A stretch of 64,000 nucleotides of DNA from CAVSUZ01 sp963791885. GTDB lineage: Bacteria; Pseudomonadota; Alphaproteobacteria; Acetobacterales; Acetobacteraceae. The notes below the pieces were generated by a model. That model was not told the DNA's origin and made no database searches. It saw only the letters and a program-made list of their open reading frames with translations. A program made the translations under genes and the position numbers. The number at the start of each line of letters is the position of its first letter. The first letter of the stretch is position 1. This document shows, one piece after another, positions 9,163-18,045 of this stretch. Location of the stretch: assembly GCA_963791885.1 (NCBI GenBank), contig CAWBUL010000005.1:248001-312000 (forward strand), written 5' to 3'.

Positions 9163-10365
9163 ATGAAAATAACCGCGGAACGTCTCGACCGTATCAGTCC
9201 TAGCTTGACCATCGCGATGACCACGAAAGCGCGTGAGTTGCAGGCGGCCGGTCGGAATATCATCAGCCTTTCGGCAGGTGAGCCGGATTTCGATACCCCG
9301 CGCAACGTAAAGGATGCGGCGATCCGCGCGATCGAAGCGGGCGAGACGAAATATACAGATGTAGCGGGCACGCCGGCGCTGCGGAAGGCGGTGGCGGCCA
9401 AGTTTAAGCGCGACAGCGGCATCGAGTACAAGCCAGAGGAGATCATCATCTCCACGGGCGGCAAGCAGGTCATCTTCAACGCCATGCTTGCGACGGTCGA
9501 TCCGGGGGACGAGGTGATCATCCCCAGCCCGTGCTGGGTGAGTTATCCGGATATCGTTTCCCTTGCAGATGGCAAGCCTGTGCTGGTGCCGTGCGGGCAG
9601 AATAACGGGTTCAAGCTGCGCGCGGAGGATCTGGAAGCGGCGATCACGCCGCGCACCAAGTGGTTTATGTTGAACAATCCGTGCAACCCCACGGGCGCGG
9701 CATATAGCGAGGAGGAGTTGAAGCCGATCTGCGAGGTGCTGATGCGGCACCCCAATGTGTGGATCTTTACCGACGATATTTACGAGAAGCTGGCCTATGA
9801 CGGGTTCAAGCCTGCGACCATCCTGGAAGTCGAGCCGCGACTGCGCGACCGCACCGTGACGATGAACGGATGTTCGAAGGCGTATGCGATGACCGGTTGG
9901 CGAATCGGATTTGCCGGAGCTCCTGTGGCGTTGATCAAGGCCATGGACAAGCTGCAGAGCCAGTCCACATCCAATCCGTCTTCGATCAGCCAGGCTGCGG
10001 CCGTCGAGGCGCTGACGGGTCAGCAAGAATCGATCGAAGAGATGCGGAAGGTCTATGAGCAGCGCCGTGACTTGGTCGTGGAGATGCTGAACGCGGCTCC
10101 TGGAATTACGTGCCACCGGCCGGAGGGAGCGTTCTATGTCTTCCCCGCGGTGCATGGATGCATCGGCAAGACTTCGAAGGGTGGGCGGCGCATCACGGAT
10201 GATGAGACGTTCGTGACGGCGCTGCTGGAAGAGGAAAACGTCGCCGCAGTTCACGGGGCTGCTTTCTGTTATCCGGGGCACTTCCGGATCAGCTACGCGA
10301 CGGACACGGAGAGTTTGAGGGAGGCGTGCACGCGCATCCAGCGGTTCTGTCAGGGGCTTCGCTGA
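9163..10365 (+). CDS. Pyridoxal-phosphate aspartate-type aminotransferase (copy 1)
   Basis: A 400-residue class I aminotransferase of the Ib (AspC/AatA) type, transferring amino groups between aspartate and 2-oxoglutarate or close analogues. Motifs: ISLSAGEPDFDTP, GETKYTDVAGTPALRKAV, NNPCNPTGA (PLP-ring Asn), a DD near residue 205, and SKAYAMTGWRIGF containing the Schiff-base lysine. C-terminal GHFRISYATD carries the carboxylate-binding Arg. Its stop overlaps the start of a close paralogue. Confidence 0.88.
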   Translation: MKITAERLDRISPSLTIAMTTKARELQAAGRNIISLSAGEPDFDTPRNVKDAAIRAIEAGETKYTDVAGTPALRKAVAAKFKRDSGIEYKPEEIIISTGGKQVIFNAMLATVDPGDEVIIPSPCWVSYPDIVSLADGKPVLVPCGQNNGFKLRAEDLEAAITPRTKWFMLNNPCNPTGAAYSEEELKPICEVLMRHPNVWIFTDDIYEKLAYDGFKPATILEVEPRLRDRTVTMNGCSKAYAMTGWRIGFAGAPVALIKAMDKLQSQSTSNPSSISQAAAVEALTGQQESIEEMRKVYEQRRDLVVEMLNAAPGITCHRPEGAFYVFPAVHGCIGKTSKGGRRITDDETFVTALLEEENVAAVHGAAFCYPGHFRISYATDTESLREACTRIQRFCQGLR

Positions 10366-11567
10366 TGCCTGCGCTCGCGACCCGTGTGCAAAGGGTGCGG
10401 GTCTCGGCAAGTGTTTCCATGACGGTGCGGGCTCGTGCCCTGCGGGCCGAGGGAGTCGATGTCATCGCGCTGACGATCGGCGAGCCTGATTTTGCATCGC
10501 CTCGGCATGCAATCGAAGCGGCGTATCAAGCGGCGCTGCGGGGGGAGACGAAGTATCCGCCGCAGGATGGTACGAAGGTGCTGAAGGAGGCTGTGCAGCG
10601 GAAGTTCAAGCGGGATTCCGGACTGGATTTCGCGTTGGACGAAATCGCTGTGACGAATGGCGGCAAGCAGAGCCTTTTCAACGCGTTGGCGGCGACGGTG
10701 GACGCCGGCGACGAGGTGGTGATCCCGGTGCCGTCATGGAACGCCTATCCGCTGATGACACAGTTCCTGGAGGGCAAGCCGGTCTTCGTGGCGTGTCCGC
10801 AGAACAACGGCTTCAAGCCTCGGCCCGAGGATATCGAAGCGGCGATCACACCACGCTCGAAGATGCTTGTGCTGAACAATCCAAACAACCCGACGGGGGC
10901 GTGCTGTACGGCAGAGGAGTTAGAGGGCATCGCGACGGTGCTGCGGCGTCATCCTCAGATGTGGGTGATTTCGGACGATATGTACGAGCACCTGATGTAC
11001 GACGGGCGTCAGCACGCGACATTGGCGGCGGTGGCGCCGGATTTGCGCGATCGCGTCATCACGATCAGCGGCGTATCCAAGACCTATGCGATGACGGGTT
11101 GGCGGGTCGGATTTGCCGCCGGCCCGAGGGACGTAATCCGCGGCATGGTGAATGTGCAGGGACAGATTACGTCGGGTATTTCAACTGTCGGGCAAGCTGC
11201 TGCTGCTGCTGCGTTAGATGGACCGCAGGAAAGCGTGGGTGAGATGGTGGCAGCTTATCAGCGCCGGCGTGACATGGCAGTCGAGATGATCAATGGGGTT
11301 CCTGGCCTGGGATGCCACAAGCCCGAGGGTGCGTTCTATCTGTTCGTGAACGCCGCGGGGCTGCTGGGGCGGACAACTCCGGCTGGGCGCAAACTGTCCT
11401 CGGATGAGGATGTCGCCACGGCCCTGCTGGAGGAGGCGCATGTCGGCGTGGTGCAGGGGACGTCATATGGGCTGAGCCCCTATTTCCGGGTGAGCACAGC
11501 GACCAGTGACGCGTTGCTTGAAGAGGGTTGCAAGCGCGTTTCTCGTTTTTGCCGAAGCCTCACCTGA
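10365..11567 (+). CDS. Pyridoxal-phosphate aspartate-type aminotransferase (copy 2)
   Basis: A second 400-residue class Ib aminotransferase colinear with copy 1 over its whole length: IALTIGEPDFASP, GETKYPPQDGTKVLKEAV, NNPNNPTGA, SKTYAMTGWRVGF (PLP lysine) and YFRVSTATS with the carboxylate Arg. The frame is open back to 10326, but ATG 10365 sits in a TGATG overlap with copy 1 and aligns with its N-terminus. Substitutions between the two (SLSAGE/ALTIGE; SPCWVSYPD/VPSWNAYPL) suggest divergence in substrate use. Specificity is undetermined. Confidence 0.86.
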   Translation: MPALATRVQRVRVSASVSMTVRARALRAEGVDVIALTIGEPDFASPRHAIEAAYQAALRGETKYPPQDGTKVLKEAVQRKFKRDSGLDFALDEIAVTNGGKQSLFNALAATVDAGDEVVIPVPSWNAYPLMTQFLEGKPVFVACPQNNGFKPRPEDIEAAITPRSKMLVLNNPNNPTGACCTAEELEGIATVLRRHPQMWVISDDMYEHLMYDGRQHATLAAVAPDLRDRVITISGVSKTYAMTGWRVGFAAGPRDVIRGMVNVQGQITSGISTVGQAAAAAALDGPQESVGEMVAAYQRRRDMAVEMINGVPGLGCHKPEGAFYLFVNAAGLLGRTTPAGRKLSSDEDVATALLEEAHVGVVQGTSYGLSPYFRVSTATSDALLEEGCKRVSRFCRSLT

Positions 11568-11595
11568 ACGTTGCGACGACCACGAGGGTAGGGGC

Positions 11596-11976
11596 CTATG
11601 CCCAATGCCCCGTCAGCCAATGCCACGTGCCGTCAGGTGCCTGCTGCCACTGGCCTGGGATCCACGTCGTCTGACCGGGTGGAGGCGGGACGTAGCGCCC
11701 GTTAATCCAACTCCATGGACTCGCGGGGGCACCCGTATAGGCCCAATGCCCCGGCTGCCAAACCACGGGCCCTGAACCAGGAGGAGGCGGCGGGACCAGT
11801 TCCGATTCCGGCGGCGGGGGCGGAGTTGGCGCGACAATGGGGACAGCCGCGGTAAGGGTTGGTGGAGGAGGTGAGGTGATAACGACTGATGAAGGCGTGG
11901 CAGGCGGAGCCTCGGTCACGCAGGCGGAGAGTCCGAGGACAGTCGCACCAGCCGCTGCCGCATAAACCAGGCGCAT
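11596..11976 (-). CDS. Lipoprotein with YXWGXW-type W/P/G repeats
   Basis: The 126-residue reading from ATG 11976 begins MRLVYAAAAGATVLGLSACV, a lipoprotein signal peptide with lipobox LSAC, which is why this start is preferred over the longer frame to 12156. A Pro-rich linker follows. The C-terminal half repeats VWQPGHWAYTG, WSWINGRYVPPPPGQ, WIPGQWQQ and WHWLTGHWA, the W-x-x-G-x-W/Y repeat seen in many envelope proteins of unknown role. It lies 16 bp after a gene with the same repeat. Confidence 0.75.
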   Translation of the reverse strand: MRLVYAAAAGATVLGLSACVTEAPPATPSSVVITSPPPPTLTAAVPIVAPTPPPPPESELVPPPPPGSGPVVWQPGHWAYTGAPASPWSWINGRYVPPPPGQTTWIPGQWQQAPDGTWHWLTGHWA

Positions 11977-11992
11977 GGCTGTTCGGGCCACC

Positions 11993-12304
11993 TCAACCGG
12001 CCCAGTGACCGTCCACCCACACGTAACCGGTGCTCTGCGTCTCCCAATGTCCGGGAACCCAGGTCGCCTGCGGCGCAGGACGAGAGATATACTGACCGGG
12101 GATCCAATCCCATGACGCTCCCGTCCAGCCCCAGTGTCCTGGGACCCATGCGTCAATGGCAGCGGGAGGCGGAGGAATCGTTTCGACGCGCGGCGGGGGT
12201 GGTGCAGTCGGGGCTATGATCACTGTCGAGGTTTGGGCACCGGCGACGCCACTTGCGACAATGAGGCCAGTAAGGGCGGCGGGAATCAGCGCATAACGGG
12301 ACAT
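11993..12304 (-). CDS. Exported YXWGXW-repeat protein
   Basis: A 103-residue protein with a cleavable signal peptide (MSRYALIPAALTGLIVASGV, cleavage after about AGAQ), a short Pro-rich linker, and the same repeats as its downstream neighbour: WVPGHWGWTGA, WDWIPGQY, WVPGHWE, WVDGHWAG. It has no lipobox, so it is probably periplasmic while the partner is lipid-anchored. The 154 bp upstream (12305-12458) hold no gene I can recognise. Function unknown. Confidence 0.75.
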   Translation of the reverse strand: MSRYALIPAALTGLIVASGVAGAQTSTVIIAPTAPPPPRVETIPPPPAAIDAWVPGHWGWTGASWDWIPGQYISRPAPQATWVPGHWETQSTGYVWVDGHWAG

Positions 12305-12458
12305 AAAGTCACTCCTTCCCTACGATACGATGTATTCGCTGCTTGCGGGCGAGGTGCCAGCAACAGCTTGCGCCCGAAAGAGGCTGGGCGCTAAGTAGGA
12401 AACAGGTTGGAGTGCCGGAAGGTTCCCGCCGGAGAAGCAGATTGACGATCGGGTGAAC

Positions 12459-12879
12459 TCAGCGCCGATAAGGCGCGACCAATAGGTTTCGGACGGGAAC
12501 CTTTATGAGGTTCTGGGAGATTTTCAGGATTACGTGAGCGTCGGGCCAGTGATCCAGTAGCAGCTCCCGGCAGGCGCCGCATGGGGAGACAACCGAGAGT
12601 TCGCGATCAGTTTCTTCTGGTTTGGGATGGCGAACGGCCACGATGGTTTCAATTGTGCCATCTCCTTCCAGAAGCGCGCGTCCGAGTGCAATGGGTTCGG
12701 CGCACACTGACATCCGACCGACAGTTGCACCGAGGTGGATTCCGGTCCATATGCGACCATCGTGACTGCGCACGGCCGCGGCGACCATATGCCAGAACGG
12801 CCTGTAGTGACGGGAGAGAACGCTATGGGCCGCCTGGATCAATGTGTGATCGTCCGCGGTCAGTGCGAGGAAGTCAGCG

Positions 12880-12905
<26 letters not shown>
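12459..12905 (-). CDS. Cytidine deaminase family protein, blasticidin-S-deaminase-like
   Basis: A 148-residue zinc deaminase. SVCAEPIALG supplies one Zn cysteine and the catalytic Glu, and VSPCGACREL supplies the other two cysteines, the tetrameric cytidine-deaminase arrangement. The layout IETIVAVRHP ... DRELSVVSPCGACREL is closer, as I recall it, to blasticidin-S deaminase than to Cdd. It starts at a GTG overlapping the 3' end of recA by 26 bp on the same strand, so it is probably co-transcribed with recA. A nucleoside-salvage or drug-inactivating role is inference. Confidence 0.8.
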
Positions 12906-13920
<1,015 letters not shown>

Positions 13921-14021
13921 AGGGCAGGTTCCTGGTTTTCAGGGCTGATGATACAACTAACGGATGGAATTCAAAAACATATTCCACCATAGGTTGCACA
14001 TTGTCGGTCGCGCTGGGATGC

Positions 14022-14036
14022 GAACATAAGGCGAAC
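14022..14036 (-). promoter_or_regulatory. LexA (SOS) operator upstream of recA
   Basis: The plus strand reads GAAC-ATAAGGC-GAAC, i.e. GTTC-N7-GTTC on the recA strand, an exact match to the direct-repeat LexA site established for Alphaproteobacteria. It lies 101 bp upstream of the recA ATG in the intergenic region, the expected place for SOS control. Confidence 0.8.
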
Positions 14037-14084
14037 AATGTCGTAAGGCAAGGTTAGGATTCCGTTTCCTAATGTTCACGTAGG

Positions 14085-15167
14085 CTAAGCGAGTCGCGAC
14101 GAGTCCGCCAAGCGGTTTCGGTGTGTGGCTCGATCCCGCAGGCGCCACACATACGCGATAATCTCCGCGACCGCCTTGTAGTGCTGGGCCGGAATTTCGG
14201 TATCGATTTCCACCAAATAGAGCGCCCGCGCCAAAGGCGGGTTAGGCACGATGGGAATGGTGTTCTGGTGTGCCAGTTCCCTGATCCGCGCGGCCAGGGA
14301 GTCCACACCCTTGGCTACGACGCGAGGTGCTCCTGCGCTGCCGCTCTGATAAGCAAGAGCAACCGCGTATTCGGTGGGATTGGTGACAACCACGGTTGCT
14401 TTGGACATCGCAGCCTGTATTCGTTCTTTTGCGCGTTGCTGACGCAAGCGCCGCAGGCGTGATTTTACGAGCGGATCACCCTCGGTTTCTTTGATTTCAT
14501 CCTTCATTTCCTGGACCGTCATGCGCAGCGAACGCATGAGGCTGAACCGGGACCACACCGTATCAAGAACCGCCACGACCACTTGAACCCCAAGCACGCT
14601 GAAAATGATGCGAAGCGCGATGCTACGCAGAGGAATCAGAATGAGGTGTGGATCGCTCCAGAAGAGCGTGGGAATGGATTTTAACGAGGCCATGATGGCT
14701 TGCCAGAGAATGAGGGTAACCGCGAGCAGCTTGCACAGTGCCTTGGCGGATTCCATGAGGTTATTAAGTGCGAACAGCCGCCTGAAGCCCGTGATGGGGT
14801 CGATACGTGCAAGGCTGGGCCTTATCGGAGTGAAACTGACAGAGAAGCCCGTTTGGGCAGCGCCGGCGAGAACGGCTGCCAGCGAAGGAATTAGGAGCAA
14901 CGGCAGCGTGTTCAGGACAATTCGGGGCAGAAGCAGGTGCATCGCCCGGCTTGGCGGTGTCACAAGGTGTTGAAGCAGGAGTGCCAAGTCGGCCGAGAGA
15001 CGGGAGAGCAGGAAAGGGGCAATGAAGAACAAAGTTGCCATTCCTGCTGCCAAACTGGCCAAGATGCCGACTTCGGGTGAAACGGCGACCTGTCCTGCTT
15101 CTTTCGCGCGTTGTACCCGGCGCTGGGTGGGAGCTTCTGTTTTGTTCTGATCACTCCCCTCCGCCAT
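14085..15167 (-). CDS. flhB: Flagellar type III export switch protein FlhB
   Basis: Inner-membrane component of the flagellar export gate that switches substrate class after self-cleavage. 360 residues: a cytoplasmic N-terminus (EKTEAPTQRR-like: NKTEAPTQRRVQRAKEAGQV), four membrane segments up to about residue 215, and the soluble C-domain. The cleavage motif is NPTE (in VVVTNPTEYAVAL), not the common NPTH. It starts 3 bp after the restored end of fliR, as in one operon with fliR and fliQ. Confidence 0.92.
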   Translation of the reverse strand: MAEGSDQNKTEAPTQRRVQRAKEAGQVAVSPEVGILASLAAGMATLFFIAPFLLSRLSADLALLLQHLVTPPSRAMHLLLPRIVLNTLPLLLIPSLAAVLAGAAQTGFSVSFTPIRPSLARIDPITGFRRLFALNNLMESAKALCKLLAVTLILWQAIMASLKSIPTLFWSDPHLILIPLRSIALRIIFSVLGVQVVVAVLDTVWSRFSLMRSLRMTVQEMKDEIKETEGDPLVKSRLRRLRQQRAKERIQAAMSKATVVVTNPTEYAVALAYQSGSAGAPRVVAKGVDSLAARIRELAHQNTIPIVPNPPLARALYLVEIDTEIPAQHYKAVAEIIAYVWRLRDRATHRNRLADSSRLA

Positions 15168-15170
15168 GGC

Positions 15171-15939
15171 TCAGCGGATGCCAGGAAGCTCGGCGAACAG
15201 CGTAGTGGTAACGTGCTGCCAGACCGACAGTAGGGTTGTTACCAGAAGCGCGAGCAGGATAGTCCCACCGAGGATCTGAGAAGGCGCCGCCAGAAAATAG
15301 ATCTGCAATCGCGAGGAGAGCCGAGCGGCGAGACCTACCGCGACAAACCAGACCATGCTGAGTACCGACGAAAGGTGCCGCGAGCTGTAGGGACAGGGCA
15401 AACGCTCTCGTTGCGGTCGTGATAGCCAGCTCGGTGCCGAGGCGAACGGGCAAGAATTGGCCCGGCGGTATTGTCTGATAGCTGTTGACCAGAGCGCTCA
15501 AGGGCAAGGCGTAGAGGCCCGAAGAGAGAAGGACGACGGGTATGGCGAGCGTGAACAGCCGGCTCAGAGCTGTATTGGCTGGCACCCCGGCTTCGTTCTG
15601 CAGGACGTTGGAGACTCCGATCATATGAGCAATGATCTGTCCGGCCATGGGCAGGGCAAGAACAATGACTCGGGCAAGCCATCCGAGCCAGATCCCGGTC
15701 AGCATCTCGGCCGCGAGAGCCCGTGCAAAATGGGAGAGATCAACGATGCCCGGGGGGACTAGCGGGGCCACAATAGGGGCGAGCAGGACGGTCATGGTCA
15801 CTGCGATGCCAGCGCGAGTGATGGCGGGGGCATCAGCTTCCCCCACTCCGGGGAGCAACATGATGGCACAGCCGGTCCTGGCGAGAACGAGGGTGACGAT
15901 AACGGTCCAGGCAGGAAGATTGGCCAGAAGTGCGGTCAC
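15171..15939 (-). pseudogene. fliR: Flagellar export protein FliR (one-base frameshift)
   Basis: FliR is an inner-membrane subunit of the flagellar export gate. From ATG 15939 the frame reads normally through LQLAAPFV, then runs into a non-FliR tail to 15151. The adjacent frame supplies the missing end (VLSMVWFVAVGLAARL ... SVWQHVTTTLFAELPGIR, stop at 15171). Removing one base of the CC at 15365-15366 joins them as APFVVLSMVW and gives 255 residues, normal for FliR, with the stop 3 bp before flhB. Either a real mutation or a base-calling error. Confidence 0.85.
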
Positions 15940-16208
15940 GAAATGCCGATGGAAATAATCCGGTCGAACAGCCGCTGGGCAAATGCGGTTAGGGTTGAGG
16001 TGATAAAGGGCGTCATCAGGAGCAGCGTGACAGAGACAGCGATGGCCTTCGGGATGAAGGCAAGGGTAGCTTCGTGAATTTGCGTGATGGCTTGCAGTAC
16101 AGAGACTATAATCCCGACGATAAGGCCGATCAGGAGTAACGGGCCACCGATCGTGGCGGTAACCATGAAGGTCTCGCGCAGGAGGCTGCCGATATCGGCG
16201 CTATCCAT
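15936..16208 (-). CDS. fliQ: Flagellar export protein FliQ
   Basis: A 90-residue, two-helix membrane protein of the flagellar export gate. TATIGGPLLLIGLIVGIIVS is the first membrane segment and the second spans VSVTLLLMTPFITSTL, with the conserved FQAxTQIxExTLxFIPK-type loop visible as LQAITQIHEATLAFIPK. Its stop overlaps the fliR ATG by 4 bp. Confidence 0.92.
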   Translation of the reverse strand: MDSADIGSLLRETFMVTATIGGPLLLIGLIVGIIVSVLQAITQIHEATLAFIPKAIAVSVTLLLMTPFITSTLTAFAQRLFDRIISIGIS

Positions 16209-16226
16209 GGAGTTAAGGCGTCCTTA

Positions 16227-16511
16227 TCAGATCGGCATCTTCATGATGTCCTGATAGGCCTGAACAACTCGATCTCGGATGGCTGTCGCCGTCTGAAGTG
16301 TGAGCTCGGCATGAGATATGGCCGTTACGACCTGGGTGAGATCTCCGTGATTCATTAATGCTTGGGTTGCGTCCTTGTCAGCAGTTTGGCCGCTCTGAAT
16401 GGCATCGTTAATTGAGGACTGCAGGGCCGCACCGAAGTCGCCCGAGGCTGCGGTGGATCCTGTCTGAGTCTGAGAGTAGGCCTGTACAGCAGCGAGCGGA
16501 CTGATGGTCAT
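16227..16511 (-). CDS. fliE: Flagellar hook-basal body protein FliE
   Basis: A 94-residue protein linking the MS ring to the rod. The C-terminal half carries the FliE signature: HGDLTQVVTAISHAELTLQT followed by RDRVVQAYQDIMKMPI, where the family has VxAYQEIMRMQV. The start overlaps the flgC stop by 4 bp, placing it in the flgB-flgC-fliE-fliQ-fliR-flhB order common in bacteria. Confidence 0.9.
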   Translation of the reverse strand: MTISPLAAVQAYSQTQTGSTAASGDFGAALQSSINDAIQSGQTADKDATQALMNHGDLTQVVTAISHAELTLQTATAIRDRVVQAYQDIMKMPI

Positions 16512-16916
16512 TTCAGCAGATCTATAGTCCGGTCAAGCATGGCCCGGGTGGTCTGCATGACAGACATATTGGCGGCGTAGGTTCGGTCGGCGTCCCGCAT
16601 GTCCATCATCTCAATTAACGGGTTTACATTTGGCATTTTAACATATCCGTTGGCATCCGCCCCCGGATTGGATGGGTCGTAGCGCTGGGGGAAATCGCTC
16701 ATGTCCTGCCCTGGTGGGGACGCTTCAACGCGATCGATACCTAGTTCTGTGTCGACAGTCGTGGTGAACGAGATCGTTTTCCGTCTATACGGGTCACCAC
16801 CCGGAGAGGATGAGGTGGAAATCCTGGTTAGCCAGATTTTCGGCGATCACACGCAGGCGCGACGATTGAGCTGCCATGCCGCCTGCGGAGATTGCGAGAG
16901 CCTTGTCAAGGTCCAT
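16508..16916 (-). pseudogene. flgC: Flagellar basal-body rod protein FlgC (one-base frameshift)
   Basis: Proximal rod protein. ATG 16916 opens MDLDKALAISAGGMAAQSSR, then RLRVIAENLANQD, then hits a stop. The neighbouring frame continues STSSSPGGDPYRRKTISF through DMSDFPQRYDPSNPGADANG to the typical end MQTTRAMLDRTIDLLK. Dropping one base from the AAA at 16819-16821 gives NLANQDSTSSSPGGDPYRRK and 135 residues, the usual FlgC length. Without the correction only a 64-residue C-terminal frame (16508-16702) is open. Error versus true mutation is unresolved. Confidence 0.85.
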
Positions 16917-16929
16917 GAGCGGCCTTCGT

Positions 16930-17316
16930 CTATGACGTTTGATGTCCGAGCGCCAAGCTGAACATATTCAGATATTGGCGATAGATGGCGGTGCCGAGCC
17001 GAGCTTGCAACTCGGTGTCGGCAACCTTCGTCAGCTCATCTTCCATAGTGACGGCATTTCCGTCCGGAGCGACTTGCTGCTTTTCGAGCAAATCCAAACT
17101 GGGTGATGGGAGTGCTGGGAGGTGCAGTGGGTTAGTACGTGTCAATGAACCCGCGGCATTCTGAAGCGTAGAGACGAAATCAGGCGCATCCTGCGGAACA
17201 TAGCCTGGGGTACTGAGATTAGCGATATTTTCCGCCAGGATGCCTTGGCGTTTCTGTAGCCAAGTCATCTTACTCTCGATGAGGCCGTACAGGCCATTTT
17301 CTGTGGGATCCATCAT
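16930..17316 (-). CDS. flgB: Flagellar basal-body rod protein FlgB
   Basis: A 128-residue proximal rod protein, intact. It has the rod-family N-terminal motif AENIANLSTPGYVPQDAPDF (canonical NIANxxTPGY) and the C-terminal amphipathic helix AIYRQYLNMFSLALG. It is the first gene of the minus-strand flagellar operon and lies 13 bp upstream of flgC. The 75 bp to the divergent small ORF at 17392 probably contain promoters, but I see no clear boxes. Confidence 0.9.
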   Translation of the reverse strand: MMDPTENGLYGLIESKMTWLQKRQGILAENIANLSTPGYVPQDAPDFVSTLQNAAGSLTRTNPLHLPALPSPSLDLLEKQQVAPDGNAVTMEDELTKVADTELQARLGTAIYRQYLNMFSLALGHQTS

Positions 17317-17391
17317 GAACGATCATGGGGATGCTCGGTAAATACTGCGTAAATTGCTTCGTCCTGGGTCGGAAACCTTTCGCTAACCAGA

Positions 17392-17727
17392 ATGCGATTG
17401 AGTACACGCATGCATACCGGGATTGTTGCACCCTTCCTTGAGTCGTCCCGACAGGTTTCAGAAGGCGCTAGCTTCGGGGAGACATCGCTCGATGCGAGCA
17501 GAACTCTCGCGTCGTCGCTTTCTGGAACTGTAGAGGTTTCCAAGACGCTGGTACGAGCGGAGAGACAATTAGATTTATCGGGGCTAGACGTGTTAGTAGG
17601 ACTGCTATGTGCGAAGGCATTGGACCTGGCGCCTGAAGAAGGCCGAATAATCCGCCCAGAGTTAATCTCTCTTAGAGCGACGCTATCTGATCTTGCACAA
17701 TTGATCGGATTGGCCGGTACAAGCTGA
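17392..17727 (+). CDS. Hypothetical protein between flgB and fliO
   Basis: A 111-residue frame from ATG 17392, co-oriented with fliO and fliP and ending 30 bp before fliO. It is largely helical (ASRTLASSLSGTVEVSKTLVR; SLRATLSDLAQLIG), with no signal peptide or membrane segment. I do not recognise a family. A minus-strand frame covers the same bases (17313-17759), but gene order and spacing favour this one. Codon use is less GC-rich than flanking metabolic genes, as in the other flagellar genes here. Confidence 0.45.
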   Translation: MRLSTRMHTGIVAPFLESSRQVSEGASFGETSLDASRTLASSLSGTVEVSKTLVRAERQLDLSGLDVLVGLLCAKALDLAPEEGRIIRPELISLRATLSDLAQLIGLAGTS

Positions 17728-17757
17728 AGTGCGCCACGAGACGGCAAAAGGCCGGGC

Positions 17758-18045
17758 ATGGGATTGAGCTTTTCTGCGCTCTCCGAGATGGCTGCTGCGT
17801 TGGCCGCAGTGATCGGTTTTATATGGATCGGTAGCCGGTTGGTCCAGTTTTTCGATGTAGCTGCGCGCGTTCGGGGTGGTGGCGGATCGCTTCAAGTAGA
17901 GGAGACCCTCGCGCTGGATGGCCGTCGAAGACTTTACCTCGTGCGCTGCGTCGACCGCCGCTTGATCCTGTTGACCGGAGGTGAGCAGGACCAGGTTATA
18001 GGCTGGATGCCGCGTGCCGGGGAGAATGGGAACAGCAGCGCGTGA
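17758..18045 (+). CDS. fliO: Flagellar biosynthesis protein FliO-like
   Basis: A 95-residue protein with one N-terminal membrane segment (MAAALAAVIGFIWIGSRLV) and a small cytoplasmic domain with LQVEETLALDGRRRLYLVRC and VDRRLILLTGGEQDQVIGWM, the pattern of FliO, which helps assemble FliP. It lies directly before fliP: its TGA overlaps a GTG at 18042 that would begin a very good FliP signal peptide. Confidence 0.78.
   Translation: MGLSFSALSEMAAALAAVIGFIWIGSRLVQFFDVAARVRGGGGSLQVEETLALDGRRRLYLVRCVDRRLILLTGGEQDQVIGWMPRAGENGNSSA

Noticed and set aside
17313..17759. Minus-strand 148-residue frame upstream of flgB
   Set aside because: Overlaps the co-oriented plus-strand ORF before fliO; gene order favours the plus strand, though neither is certain.
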